A stretch of DNA of 48,035 bases from JAAYBQ01 sp035403465 (GTDB lineage Bacteria; Spirochaetota; UBA4802; UBA5550), in contig DAONFG010000025.1 in assembly GCA_035403465.1 (NCBI GenBank), forward strand, positions 1 to 48,035, in the 5' to 3' direction. A model generated the notes under the pieces. That model was not told where the DNA came from. It saw only the letters and a program-made list of their open reading frames with translations, and made no database searches. Positions 40,703 to 48,035 of the stretch are shown one piece after another (position 1 is the stretch's first letter; each line of letters begins with the position of its first letter). The position numbers were made by a program, and so were the translations under genes.

Positions 40703-42361
40703 CTATTCCAGTTCCCTTCTAAGGACCTTTCCTATTGAAGATTTGGGCAGCGATTCCCTGAACTCGATTCCTGCAGGCATCTTGTAGCCCGTAAGATTCT
40801 TCCTGAGGTGAGTAAGCAGCTCATCCTCTGTGAGGGCCGGGTCCTTTTTAACCGCAAACAGTTTAACATATTCATTACCGTGTTCGTCGGTTCCGCCGGT
40901 ACATCCTGCTTCAAGAACTTTTGTATACATCGTTGCCACATCTTCGACTTCCGACGGGTACACGTTGAACCCGGAAACATTGATCATATCTTTTTTCCTG
41001 TCCACGATTGTGATAAAACCGTCCCTGTCCATGAAGGCTATGTCGCCTGTCCTGAGCCATCCGTTAATAAAGACCCTGGCTGTCTCCTCCTCGTTGTTCC
41101 AGTAGCAGTCCATGACCTGCGGTCCTTTTGCCAGGATTTCTCCGTGAGTGTAGAGCGGAACTTCGTTACCGTTATCGTCTGCAATAATTATCTCTGTTCC
41201 GGGCAGGGGCAGCCCTACTGTGCCGGGCCTGTCAGTGCCGTCAATGGGATTGCACGTGAGAACCGGGGAAGCCTCCGTGAGGCCGTAACCTTCACAAAGA
41301 GGAATACCAGTGGCCTTTAGCCATCCGTCTGATACACTTTTGTGTACGGCCATACCTCCTGCTATTACAATTTTGAGCCTGGCAAATCTCACGTCGCCGA
41401 AACCATGCTGGTTGAGCATTAAATTGAATAGGGTATTGACTCCGGTCAACGATGTCAGTCTATACTTTTTCATCTCACGCACGAGTGATGAAATTTTCCG
41501 CGGATCTGCGATCAGTACATTTTTTGCGCCCCTGCTGAAGAATGCGAATAGGTTGACTGTAAGGGCAAAAATGTGATACAGCGGAAGGGGTGTCAGAACC
41601 ACCTCTTCACCCTCTAGTACCCCGGGCAGCATCCATGCGGATATCTGTTCAATGTTTGCCAGAATATTTTTATGTTTGAGCACAGCACCTTTGGATGTGC
41701 CTGTTGTTCCACCCGTGTATTGTAAAAATGCAATATCCTCAAACCCGGGCTCTGCCGGATTGAAGTGCAGCCGGGAGCCTATGCGGAGTGCTCTCCTGAA
41801 ACCTGTTGAACCGGTTTTCCGGTAGCGCATGGTCTCCCTGCTTATCCAACGCATGTAAAAGTTAATGAACATTCCCCGTAACCCGGCCATATCGCCGGGA
41901 CCGGTAATTATTACTGTTTTAACATCTGTCCGGCTGATGATTTTTTGAAGTTTCCTGGCGCTGACCGACAGCACAACTACTGCCCTGGCTCCTGAATCTT
42001 TCAGTTTTTCCTCTATCTCCCGTGATGTATAAAGCGGGTTGATGTTGACAATAACCAGTCCTGCCCTGATCGCGCCGAACATGGATATGGGGTACTGCAG
42101 CGTATTTGGAAGAATGAGTGCAAGCCTGTCGCCTTTGCGCAGACCCTCACTCTGGAGAAACGCCGCAAAATTCTGCGTCAGCCTGTCCATCTCCCTGTAT
42201 GTCATTGCAGTGCCGAAGCTTTCAAACGCGGGGAGGTCGCTGTATTTTTCCACGCATTGGAGGAACATGTCTGACAGGGACTTATACCGGTCATTCCTTA
42301 TTTCCCGGGGAATTATTTCCGGGTAATGTCCGTACCATCTGAATTTTACATTTTTTTCCAT
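40703..42361 (-). CDS. fadD: Long-chain acyl-CoA ligase (AMP-forming)
   Basis: 552 residues. The AMP-binding signature is YTGGTTGTSKGAVLKH; later motifs EGYGLTEASPV, GWLRTGDIAFMDRDGFITIV, DRKKDMINVSGFNVYP and the C-terminal catalytic Lys in LPKSSIGKVLRREL are intact. It activates fatty acids with ATP and CoA at the membrane. I start at ATG 42361 (MEKNVKFRWYGHYPEIIP), which matches FadD N-termini; longer frames to 42445 are A/T-rich and not conserved. No clear ribosome site. No other beta-oxidation gene is in the window, so it may serve phospholipid remodelling or fatty acid uptake. Confidence 0.93.
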   Translation of the reverse strand: MEKNVKFRWYGHYPEIIPREIRNDRYKSLSDMFLQCVEKYSDLPAFESFGTAMTYREMDRLTQNFAAFLQSEGLRKGDRLALILPNTLQYPISMFGAIRAGLVIVNINPLYTSREIEEKLKDSGARAVVVLSVSARKLQKIISRTDVKTVIITGPGDMAGLRGMFINFYMRWISRETMRYRKTGSTGFRRALRIGSRLHFNPAEPGFEDIAFLQYTGGTTGTSKGAVLKHKNILANIEQISAWMLPGVLEGEEVVLTPLPLYHIFALTVNLFAFFSRGAKNVLIADPRKISSLVREMKKYRLTSLTGVNTLFNLMLNQHGFGDVRFARLKIVIAGGMAVHKSVSDGWLKATGIPLCEGYGLTEASPVLTCNPIDGTDRPGTVGLPLPGTEIIIADDNGNEVPLYTHGEILAKGPQVMDCYWNNEEETARVFINGWLRTGDIAFMDRDGFITIVDRKKDMINVSGFNVYPSEVEDVATMYTKVLEAGCTGGTDEHGNEYVKLFAVKKDPALTEDELLTHLRKNLTGYKMPAGIEFRESLPKSSIGKVLRRELE

Positions 42362-42769
42362 ATGTATAAGATAATACATGGCAGGATTTTGTGCATGCGA
42401 TTTATTTGGTATGGTGAAAAAAAAGAAACGATTGCTCTCTTGCAAACCGTTTTAATCCATCTCACTTCTGCCATACCTGTTTCGGCTCCCCCCGGCAGAG
42501 ATATTATTACCATACATAAACAAAAGTCAGCCACCCTCATAGAGGTTGATCAATTTGATGATCTCTATAAAAGCTCTTGAGAATATTAATCCCCCTTTGA
42601 GGGACGCCGCAATAATTTAAAACACAGAACTGGTTAATCGGCTGGGGGCCGGGAAAGCAGAAGTAAGCAGTGGGCATATGGCCTGAATCCTGGGATTATC
42701 ATTTTTTTAGAAAATTTGGAAAAAAATGATGAATAGATCAATCATGCCTAAATTATCTAAAAAAGCTAT
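42362..42769. other. Intergenic debris region upstream of the flagellin genes
   Basis: Together with 42770-43071 this makes a 700-base space between fadD and flaB. The plus-strand frame ending at 42580 (HKQKSATLIEVDQFDDLYKS before TGA) looks protein-like at its end but has no clear start and overlaps fadD, so I do not call it. A MITE-type fragment lies at 42588-42606. Nothing else is recognised. Confidence 0.35.
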
Positions 42770-42988
42770 TTATTTTATAATAAGCTGCTGTAATCGTGCA
42801 TAATCAGGTTTAATATCGGCACCAAAGGTAGCGAGAATACGAACAGGGACAGGTGTCCCTTTACTCATTGTTCTTTGAAATACTGTATAAACGCGCCATG
42901 TTTGTCTGCCCGAAAAAAAATTATCAGGAGCTTGCGGGTATACCTGTATAAACCTGATTAAATCCCGGTTGTTGTAAACAAACAGCCT
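42770..42988 (-). pseudogene. C-terminal gene remnant upstream of flaB
   Basis: A 72-codon open frame on the minus strand from just after an in-frame TAA (42991-42989) to TAA 42772-42770. The translation looks like genuine protein: VYNNRDLIRFIQVYPQAPDN, FFSGRQTWRVYTVFQRTMSK and GTPVPVRILATFGADIKPDY, ending ARLQQLIIK. There is no ATG until residue 41 and no ribosome site, so it appears to be the tail of a gene whose front is lost. I do not recognise the family. A chance open frame of this length with such even composition is possible but less likely. Confidence 0.55.
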
Positions 42989-43030
42989 TTAACTGGTATA
43001 AAAACCTATCCCCGCTGCCTTGGGGAGGTT

Positions 43031-43064
43031 TGGCAAGGAAGCCAGTACAAAAGAAACAAAGGAG
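43031..43064 (+). promoter_or_regulatory. Candidate CsrA-binding leader of flaB1
   Basis: TGGC (43031-43034) and GCCA (43041-43044) form a hairpin whose loop is AAGGAA, placing GGA in a loop as CsrA prefers. A second GGA is in the ribosome site AAAGGAG (43058-43064), 20 bases on. Two such sites, one covering the Shine-Dalgarno sequence, are how CsrA represses flagellin (hag) in Bacillus subtilis. Confidence 0.55.
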
Positions 43065-43071
43065 TGTAAAT

Positions 43072-43926
43072 ATGATTATTAATCACAACATGAGCGCGAT
43101 CAACGCTAACAGAACATTGAAGTTTTCACAGTGGGGAGTTACCAGCAACATGGAAAAACTCTCTTCAGGTGAAAGAATCAACAAGGCCGGAGACGATGCA
43201 TCCGGGCTCGCGGTATCTGAAAAGATGAGGACCCAGATAATGGGCCTTCGCCAGGCTGAAAGGAACACAGAGGACGGTATGTCTTTTGTACAGACAGCTG
43301 AAGGATACCTGAACCAGACATCATCCATTATTCAGAGGATCAGGGTACTCTCTGTTCAGGCTGCCAACGGAATTTATTCCAATGATGACAGGCAGCTTAT
43401 CCAGGTTGAAGTATCTGCCCTTGTGGATGAGGTTGACAGGGTTGCATCACAGGCCGAGTTCAACAGGTTTAAGGTTCTTATGGGTGAGTATTCAAGAAAA
43501 TCACCCAGGGCAAGCATGTGGTTTCACATGGGAGCTAATCAGAACCAGAGGGAGAGGGTGTATATTGGCACAATGACAGCCAGGGCATTCGGATTTGAGG
43601 ATGCAGGCGAGAAGGTCGCAATATCACTTGAAACACCCGAGGGCGCGAACAAAACAATCGGAATGTGTGATGATGCTCTGCAGAAGCTTTCCAAGCAGAG
43701 AGCCGATCTTGGAGCATATTACAACAGGCTTGATTACGCCGCCCGTGGTCTGATGACAGCCTATGAGAATATCCAGGCTGCTGAATCGAGGATCAGAGAT
43801 GCAGACATGGCTGAAGAGATGGTTAACTTCACCAAGAACCAGGTACTTGTCCAGAGCGGCACTTCGATGCTTGCACAGGCCAACGTATCAAATCAGTCTG
43901 TACTCAGATTGCTCGGTTCGATGTAA
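43072..43926 (+). CDS. flaB: Flagellin, FlaB-type, first copy
   Basis: 284-residue core filament protein of spirochaetal periplasmic flagella. The N-terminal coil MIINHNMSAINANRTLKFSQ, SSGERINKAGDDASGLAVSE and the C-terminal coil ESRIRDADMAEEMVNFTKNQ to QANVSNQSVLRLLG are conserved. As in other FlaB proteins the middle is short, with MGANQNQRERVYIGTMTARA, and there is no outer variable domain. ATG 43072 has AAAGGAG seven bases upstream; the upstream frame from 43030 is leader. One Cys (in IGMCDDALQ) is unusual for a flagellin. Assembled through the flagellar type III exporter without a signal peptide. Confidence 0.97.
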   Translation: MIINHNMSAINANRTLKFSQWGVTSNMEKLSSGERINKAGDDASGLAVSEKMRTQIMGLRQAERNTEDGMSFVQTAEGYLNQTSSIIQRIRVLSVQAANGIYSNDDRQLIQVEVSALVDEVDRVASQAEFNRFKVLMGEYSRKSPRASMWFHMGANQNQRERVYIGTMTARAFGFEDAGEKVAISLETPEGANKTIGMCDDALQKLSKQRADLGAYYNRLDYAARGLMTAYENIQAAESRIRDADMAEEMVNFTKNQVLVQSGTSMLAQANVSNQSVLRLLGSM

Positions 43927-43990
43927 CAGCGCGTTATACAGTGTAGAAGTACAAATGAGTATTACAGGTTCTTTGAAATTACAATGGTTC

Positions 43991-44103
43991 TCAAACCCTT
44001 CAAAAGGCGTTTGGGGGACTGATTTCTACCTGACAGCCTGCCGGACTTCCGGCAGCCTGTGATGCCGGGAGGGCATCACTGGCTGCCGGAAATATTCGGC
44101 AGT
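43991..44103 (+). other. Run of hairpins between the two flagellin genes
   Basis: Four stem-loops in a row: CAAACCCTT/AAGGCGTTTG (one bulge, about 43992-44013), CTGCCGGA (44038-44045) / TCCGGCAG (44048-44055), GATGCC (44061-44066) / GGCATC (44072-44077), and CTGCCG/CGGCAG (about 44083-44102). The first CTGCCGGA can also pair with later copies, so alternative folds are possible. It lies in a 331-base gap and has no T run. It may process or stabilise flagellin mRNA. Confidence 0.55.
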
Positions 44104-44257
44104 CATGGTTGTCGGGATTATGGGCAGTCCTGCAACGTCAAAAGGAGAACACCTTCGGGTCCAAGGCCCCTGTCCTGAGCATGATGCAAAGGCAGAAAAA
44201 CCCGGACTGTAAATATATAGAATATGCAGACCGGAAAAAATCAAGGGAGGGTTTAGT

Positions 44258-45100
44258 ATGAGAATCAATCATAACATGAGCGCCATATTTGCAAACAGGC
44301 AGATGCAGAGTGTAGCTGCGAGGATGGACAAGTCGATAGAGAAACTTGCATCCGGTGAAAACATTAACAGGGCTGGCGATGACGCTTCGGGGCTTGCAGT
44401 ATCCGAAAAGATGAGGACCCAGATTAACGGTCTCATCCAGGCGGAAAAGAACGCCCAGAACGGGCTTTCTTTTATACAGGTCGCGGAGGGTTCATTCCAG
44501 CAGATTAATGATATCATGCAGCGTATACGGTCACTGGCGGTTCAGTCAGCAAACGGAATTTATTCCAACAACGACAGGATGCAGATCCAGGTCGAGGTTT
44601 CACAGCTGATTGACGAGATCGACCGTATTTCTTCTTCTGCTGAATTCAACAGGTTAAAGATGCTTACGGGTGCATTCGCAAGAAACAGCAGAACCGCGAG
44701 CATGTATTTTCAGGTTGGAGCAAATCAGAACCAGAGAATCAGGGTCTACATAGGTACGATGAGTGCCAGGGCTCTCAGTCTTATGGAAAGCGGTGATAAA
44801 CGCTCTATTAATACAGTAGGGCAGGCAAACTCAATGATAGGTTATGTCGATTCAGCACTTGAAAGGCTGAACCGGCAAAGGGCGGACCTGGGAGCGTATT
44901 ATAACCGGCTTGAAAATACGATTAAGGCCCTGTCGCTTTCGTATGAGAATATGATGGCTGCAGATTCAAGGATTCGTGATGTAGATATGGCGGCAGAAAT
45001 GGTTAATTTCACAAGGGACCAGATCCTCGTTCAGACTGGTACTGCGATGCTGGCTCAGGCTAACTTTAAGCCTCAGCTTATTATGAAACTGCTCGAATGA
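44258..45100 (+). CDS. flaB: Flagellin, FlaB-type, second copy
   Basis: 280 residues, a diverged paralogue of the gene before it: MRINHNMSAIFANRQMQSVA, SSGENINRAGDDASGLAVSE-like (here ASGENINRAGDDASGLAV), VGANQNQRIRVYIGTMSARA, and the end DSRIRDVDMAAEMVNFTRDQ through QANFKPQLIMKLL. It lacks the Cys of copy one. GGGAGG (44245-44250) precedes ATG 44258. Spirochaetes often have several FlaB proteins forming one filament. The two genes are 331 bases apart with structured RNA between, so copy ratio may be set after transcription. Confidence 0.97.
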   Translation: MRINHNMSAIFANRQMQSVAARMDKSIEKLASGENINRAGDDASGLAVSEKMRTQINGLIQAEKNAQNGLSFIQVAEGSFQQINDIMQRIRSLAVQSANGIYSNNDRMQIQVEVSQLIDEIDRISSSAEFNRLKMLTGAFARNSRTASMYFQVGANQNQRIRVYIGTMSARALSLMESGDKRSINTVGQANSMIGYVDSALERLNRQRADLGAYYNRLENTIKALSLSYENMMAADSRIRDVDMAAEMVNFTRDQILVQTGTAMLAQANFKPQLIMKLLE

Positions 45101-45144
45101 GGATAATAACAAGTTAATCAGCCATGCGGTGCGGCTGTACGTTT

Positions 45145-45184
45145 CCTTCCCGGTTGGGAGACCGGGAGGGGGACACATTTTTTT
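45145..45184 (+). terminator. Hairpin with T run after flaB2
   Basis: CCTTCCCGGT (45145-45154) pairs with ACCGGGAGGG (45161-45170, one G-T pair) over loop TGGGAG, and eight T follow after GGACACA. It resembles a terminator with a seven-base gap. The loop also contains GGA, so CsrA binding is another reading. Located between flaB2 and flaG. Confidence 0.6.
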
Positions 45185-45190
45185 AAGAAC

Positions 45191-45230
45191 AGGAGGTTGG
45201 ATGAAGTAACATTCATATGTTACAAGGAGG
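45191..45230 (+). promoter_or_regulatory. flaG leader: two-codon minicistron, hairpin and CsrA-like site
   Basis: AGGAGG (45191-45196) is followed by ATG-AAG-TAA (45201-45209), a two-codon reading frame with a proper ribosome site. GTAACAT (45206-45212) then pairs perfectly with ATGTTAC (45217-45223) over TCAT, ending one base before the flaG ribosome site AAGGAGG (45224-45230). TTACAAGGAGGT matches the CsrA consensus (RUACARGGAUGU) at ten of twelve places. Confidence 0.5.
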
Positions 45231-45236
45231 TAAAAC

Positions 45237-45584
45237 ATGAATGCGATGAGTATTGTCGAAAATTTTAATATTAAAATGATCAACTCGGGGCATATTGCCC
45301 GGAATGATAAAACTGTAACCGAAAAACAGGATGCTGAAAATTTCCGCAGGGAGGAACTGAGCCCTGAAGATATAAAACGCACAGTAGCTGAACTGAATCG
45401 TTTAAGCGGAAGTTTTAATGAAAAGGTACAGTTCGGGTATCACGAAAATACCAACAGGATTGTAATCAAGATCATTGACAAGGATACAAACGAGGTGGTG
45501 AGCGAGATCCCTTCAAAGTATTCCCTGAGGCTGCTTGAGCATATTCAGGAGAATATTGGCCTTATTGTTGATGAATCAAGATAG
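45237..45584 (+). CDS. flaG: FlaG family protein
   Basis: 115 residues. The C-terminal half VQFGYHENTNRIVIKIIDKD-TNEVVSEIP is the FlaG domain, here followed by SKYSLRLLEHIQENIGLIVD. FlaG proteins affect flagellar filament length and are usually encoded beside flagellin or fliD, as here. The N-terminal 50 residues are a flexible, charged lead (EKQDAENFRREELSPEDIKR). AGGAGG precedes the ATG. No fliD or fliS gene lies within the window after it. Confidence 0.93.
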   Translation: MNAMSIVENFNIKMINSGHIARNDKTVTEKQDAENFRREELSPEDIKRTVAELNRLSGSFNEKVQFGYHENTNRIVIKIIDKDTNEVVSEIPSKYSLRLLEHIQENIGLIVDESR

Positions 45585-45616
45585 ATCCTGATTTAAATTG
45601 TTATTCAGGATTTTTT
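45585..45616 (+). terminator. Terminator of flaG
   Basis: ATCCTGA (45585-45591) pairs with TCAGGAT (45605-45611), then T to 45616. It starts at the base after the flaG stop codon. A further small hairpin, TCCGCA/TGCGGA (45622-45639), follows. Confidence 0.82.
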
Positions 45617-45760
45617 CCGGATCCGCATAACACTGCGGAGTGGTGATGCTTTTATCTTTTACTATAATATCAAACCTTCAAATGATGCCTGCTGCGGCAC
45701 AACTGAAGTCCATCTGTATAAATGAGCTTTTTCCCATGTTTAAATTTGCGGTCTCAGGTT

Positions 45761-46765
45761 TTACCGGACCTGTTCCGGCTTATAGATGTTCATCACAGGT
45801 TTTTCGCCATTGTATTGGAACCTTGTTTTAAGTTTTATTGTCTCTTCAAGAAAATCCCTGAACTGCCTGTTCCGGTGATCGCGGATTTTAACTGTCATTT
45901 CATCAGACCCGTTTTTTAAAATTATTATACGTGATTCGGAATAACTTAAAAAGTAGTCCTCGCGGATCGACGCCGCATTCATGAATACCGTACCGTTGAG
46001 CGTGTATAATGTCCTCTTGCTTTGTCCCAGGCATGACGGAATGTGTGTATGGCCGAACAGCCATAGTTCGACCCTTTCCCTTTTAAGCACGTCAGTGAAA
46101 CGTTCGGATCCCTGTAGGTTCCTGTAGGCCGGGTAATTATAGCAGAAGCCTGTGTTTTGTACATGGGAGTGCGTTACTGTGATTATTATTTTATCACGGT
46201 TATTTTCAATTATTGATTTCCACCACTCGAAAACCGGATCCGGGATGTCGCTACCCGAACTCTCCTCTTCATCAGAAAGCAGGATTATAATAAGGTTGCC
46301 GTATCCGAGCGAGTAGTGGAGCGGTTTGCCTGTGGCCTTGAGGTAGGCCGGGATGTTGCGTGCGTCATGGTTCCCGGCGATCTCGTATATATCCTTGATT
46401 CCAGCCCTGGCATACGTGGTGTAAAACCAGTTGAATTCTTCGTCAATGGTGTATTCTTTCCCATGCTGCATTATATCACCGATACAGATTGATGCATCAA
46501 TATTTTTCATAGATGCAATGTCATCTACCGCTACCGTAAAATCTTCGCGTTCATCTTCACTGCGGGGCTGCAGGTCGCCGAAAGCCCAGAGTACAAGGTC
46601 ATCCCTGTTAAACACTTCCGGAGATGAACTGCTGTCTTTCATGACAGCGGTTGAGCATGATATCAATAAAAAAAACGCTGTAAATACAATAGAGCATGTT
46701 CTCAATCGCGGTGCAGCAGCCGGAATTTTTCTCTTCGCCATAAAATGGATGTAATGAAAATTCAT
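45761..46765 (-). CDS. Metallophosphoesterase lipoprotein
   Basis: 334 residues, calcineurin-like fold. Metal-site motifs in order: LWAFGDLQP (usual GDxH altered), CIGDIMQHG, IAGNHDARN, VTHSHVQNT and LFGHTHIPS. Most ligands are therefore in place, with Gln-Pro in the first motif replacing the typical His. The N-terminus has a lipobox LISCST after a hydrophobic stretch (SIVFTAFFLLISC), so it is likely tethered to a membrane outside the cytosol. I start at ATG 46765, with GGGGG (46773-46777) seven bases upstream. Substrate unknown. Confidence 0.88.
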   Translation of the reverse strand: MNFHYIHFMAKRKIPAAAPRLRTCSIVFTAFFLLISCSTAVMKDSSSSPEVFNRDDLVLWAFGDLQPRSEDEREDFTVAVDDIASMKNIDASICIGDIMQHGKEYTIDEEFNWFYTTYARAGIKDIYEIAGNHDARNIPAYLKATGKPLHYSLGYGNLIIILLSDEEESSGSDIPDPVFEWWKSIIENNRDKIIITVTHSHVQNTGFCYNYPAYRNLQGSERFTDVLKRERVELWLFGHTHIPSCLGQSKRTLYTLNGTVFMNAASIREDYFLSYSESRIIILKNGSDEMTVKIRDHRNRQFRDFLEETIKLKTRFQYNGEKPVMNIYKPEQVR

Positions 46766-47014
46766 TATCAATCCCCCTGATATGCATGTCTGTTGATATT
46801 GTTTATGCTGCGGTCAGTCAAGCAAACTTTTGATGCAGGAACGTCTTCAGGGAGCGGCTCGTTGACCTGATCAATATGTTTTCGGGTATAATTTTTCCAT
46901 GAAAATAGCTTGATTTTCGGGAATGGGTCCACAGTTTTGTCTTTGCACGGATGGAATTAAATAATCTCAGCACTGAGCTGACAGAATAACAATAGAGTAT
47001 TACGGGGAATCAGA

Positions 47015-47950
47015 ATGAAACGGATAATAATTGTGTTTTTTCTTGTCGCGGTAACAGCCTTTAACGCGTATGCCCAGGAGGCTGAGACTGTTTTAACTTC
47101 AGGTAATCCAGGTTACGACAGTAATACTGAGTTTTTTGAAGTCGATCCCTATTACCGTCCCATAGGTAAATGGATACTGACAGGTCTTGTACCTCCAATC
47201 ACCCTGGCATTCGGCAGGAAGGTATGGGACTGGGGTGAAAGCCATGAACCGAGAATGAGAGATGAAGGATGGTTCGGCCAGGATACAGGTTTCGGGGGAG
47301 CAGACAAGATCGGTCATATGTATGCGCACTATGTTGTTGAAAGGATGCTCTTTACAGCTTATGATCATCTTGATTCAACACCAAATGAAGCCCTGATATA
47401 TTCAACAACAATGACATGTGTTGTTGGATTGATGATTGAACTCGGTGACATGTACACATCGGCTTACGGTTTTTCGTTTAATGACCTTGCAATGGATTAT
47501 GCCGGTGTCGCTCTCGGCGCAGCGCTCGACAGGTTTCCTGTGGCAGACTCATTTCTGGGAATGACGGTTACATATAGTCCAACAGACGCATACATGGATA
47601 ATGAGCATGGCTGGCTGAGGGGGCTGCAATGGGTGAATGACTACAGCGGATTTAAATACCTGCTCAATTTTAAGCTTGCGGGTTTCAAAAACATAGAAAT
47701 AGAAATTCCTGAATTCCTGCGTTATGTCCAGGTTGATCTTGGATACTATACCCGGAATTATTCAACATATGATCACATGGAGAATAATTTTGACAAAAGC
47801 AGAAATCTCTATTGCGGCATCAGTATAAATTTTGCAGAGGTTGTTAAGGACCTCTACGATAATGATAAAAGTGTAGCATGCAGGATCTCGCAAATTCCTT
47901 TCAGGTATTACACAATACCTGCGGGTTACGGTTATTCAAAGAAACTCTAG
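47015..47950 (+). CDS. DUF2279 (YfiM-like) exported protein
   Basis: 311 residues with a signal peptide (KRIIIVFFLVAVTAFNAYA, cleavage before QEAE). The family block is GGADKIGHMYAHYVVERMLF and, later, GFSFNDLAMDYAGVALGAAL. The Asp-Lys-x-Gly-His motif is the mark of DUF2279, whose role is unknown. Short hydrophobic stretches in the middle (TMTCVVGLMIELG) may be membrane-associated. The C-terminal half (YVQVDLGYYTRNYS, YCGISINFAEVVKDL) is beta-rich and could be an outer membrane barrel part. It stands alone, ending before a terminator. Confidence 0.85.
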   Translation: MKRIIIVFFLVAVTAFNAYAQEAETVLTSGNPGYDSNTEFFEVDPYYRPIGKWILTGLVPPITLAFGRKVWDWGESHEPRMRDEGWFGQDTGFGGADKIGHMYAHYVVERMLFTAYDHLDSTPNEALIYSTTMTCVVGLMIELGDMYTSAYGFSFNDLAMDYAGVALGAALDRFPVADSFLGMTVTYSPTDAYMDNEHGWLRGLQWVNDYSGFKYLLNFKLAGFKNIEIEIPEFLRYVQVDLGYYTRNYSTYDHMENNFDKSRNLYCGISINFAEVVKDLYDNDKSVACRISQIPFRYYTIPAGYGYSKKL

Positions 47951-47986
47951 AAATAATAATTATTTTTATTTTGTGAGTAAGTACAT

Positions 47987-48021
47987 ATCGGGGTGTGTTA
48001 AAATGCATCCCGATTTTTTTT
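47987..48021 (+). terminator. Terminator of the DUF2279 gene
   Basis: ATCGGGGTG (47987-47995) pairs with CATCCCGAT (48006-48014, one G-T pair), followed by eight T. 37 bases past the stop codon. Confidence 0.88.
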
Positions 48022-48035
48022 AAGATGATTAACGT

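Noticed and set aside
42326..42580. 84-codon plus-strand frame over the fadD start
   Set aside because: Overlaps fadD antisense and has no ribosome site; only its last 20 codons look protein-like.
1..48035. tRNA, rRNA, replication origin or prophage genes
   Set aside because: Scanned by eye; no cloverleaf, rRNA core, DnaA-box cluster, integrase or phage structural gene was seen.

Overview
The window looks like a chromosome segment of an anaerobic or microaerophilic spirochaete. The best lineage marker is a pair of FlaB-type flagellins (43072-43926 and 44258-45100) that open with the spirochaete core INHNMSAI and carry the inner GANQNQR / YIGTM segment, followed by flaG. Supporting signs are a selenocysteine formate dehydrogenase, an oxygen-independent homocysteine synthesis module, and the conserved order rpsB-tsf-pyrH-frr-uppS-cdsA-dxr-rseP. 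No species can be named from sequence alone. All assignments come from reading motifs by eye; no database search was run.

Layout. 0-1.75 kb: ahcY with a strong terminator. 1.8-5.5 kb: an accessory patch in which four direct copies (one truncated) of a 140-160 bp structured repeat separate three gene units: a Fic protein, a HigB/HigA-like toxin-antitoxin pair and a DUF2804 protein. 5.7-12.9 kb: mixed single genes (hot-dog thioesterase, a tandem flavodoxin-fold protein, a phospholipase-D/cardiolipin synthase, a multi-pass membrane protein, a chemoreceptor, DUF4321). 13.2-20.9 kb: the translation / UMP kinase / undecaprenyl / CDP-DAG / MEP pathway / site-2 protease operon; rpsB starts at TTG and tsf at GTG. 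21.0-22.3 kb: three tandem Hsp20 genes under a perfect CIRCE operator. 22.5-28.6 kb: a LysM membrane protein, then DUF2062, fdhE, fdhB and fdhA on the minus strand. fdhA is one selenoprotein gene interrupted by an in-frame TGA with a SECIS hairpin.

28.9-34.9 kb (all minus strand): an exported thioredoxin-like protein, an exported 2-Cys peroxiredoxin, and a five-gene operon. That operon holds COG1900 (HcyBio/DUF39), UPF0280 (COG2122), NIL-ferredoxin, a cytosolic histidine kinase and a NarL-type regulator. The first three are the known sulfide-to-homocysteine genes of methanogens, and the kinase gene overlaps the ferredoxin gene by ATGA. 35.2-42.4 kb: exported and membrane-anchored proteins of unknown role, a COG0731 radical SAM protein, a MITE-like palindromic element abutting an ApgM-type phosphoglycerate mutase gene, and an acyl-CoA ligase. 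42.8-45.6 kb: a gene remnant too short for routine gene calling, then flaB-flaB-flaG with leaders that look like CsrA targets. 45.8-48 kb: a metallophosphoesterase lipoprotein and a DUF2279 protein.

How the genes work together. AhcY releases homocysteine from S-adenosylhomocysteine while the COG1900 module would make it from sulfide, so both ends of homocysteine supply are present. Formate oxidation appears to take place outside the cytoplasm (Tat signal on FdhA). The exported peroxiredoxin and thioredoxin-like pair suggests peroxide defence in the envelope. The most unusual items are the repeat-delimited cassette patch, the homocysteine operon with its own two-component system, and the layered leader of flaG.
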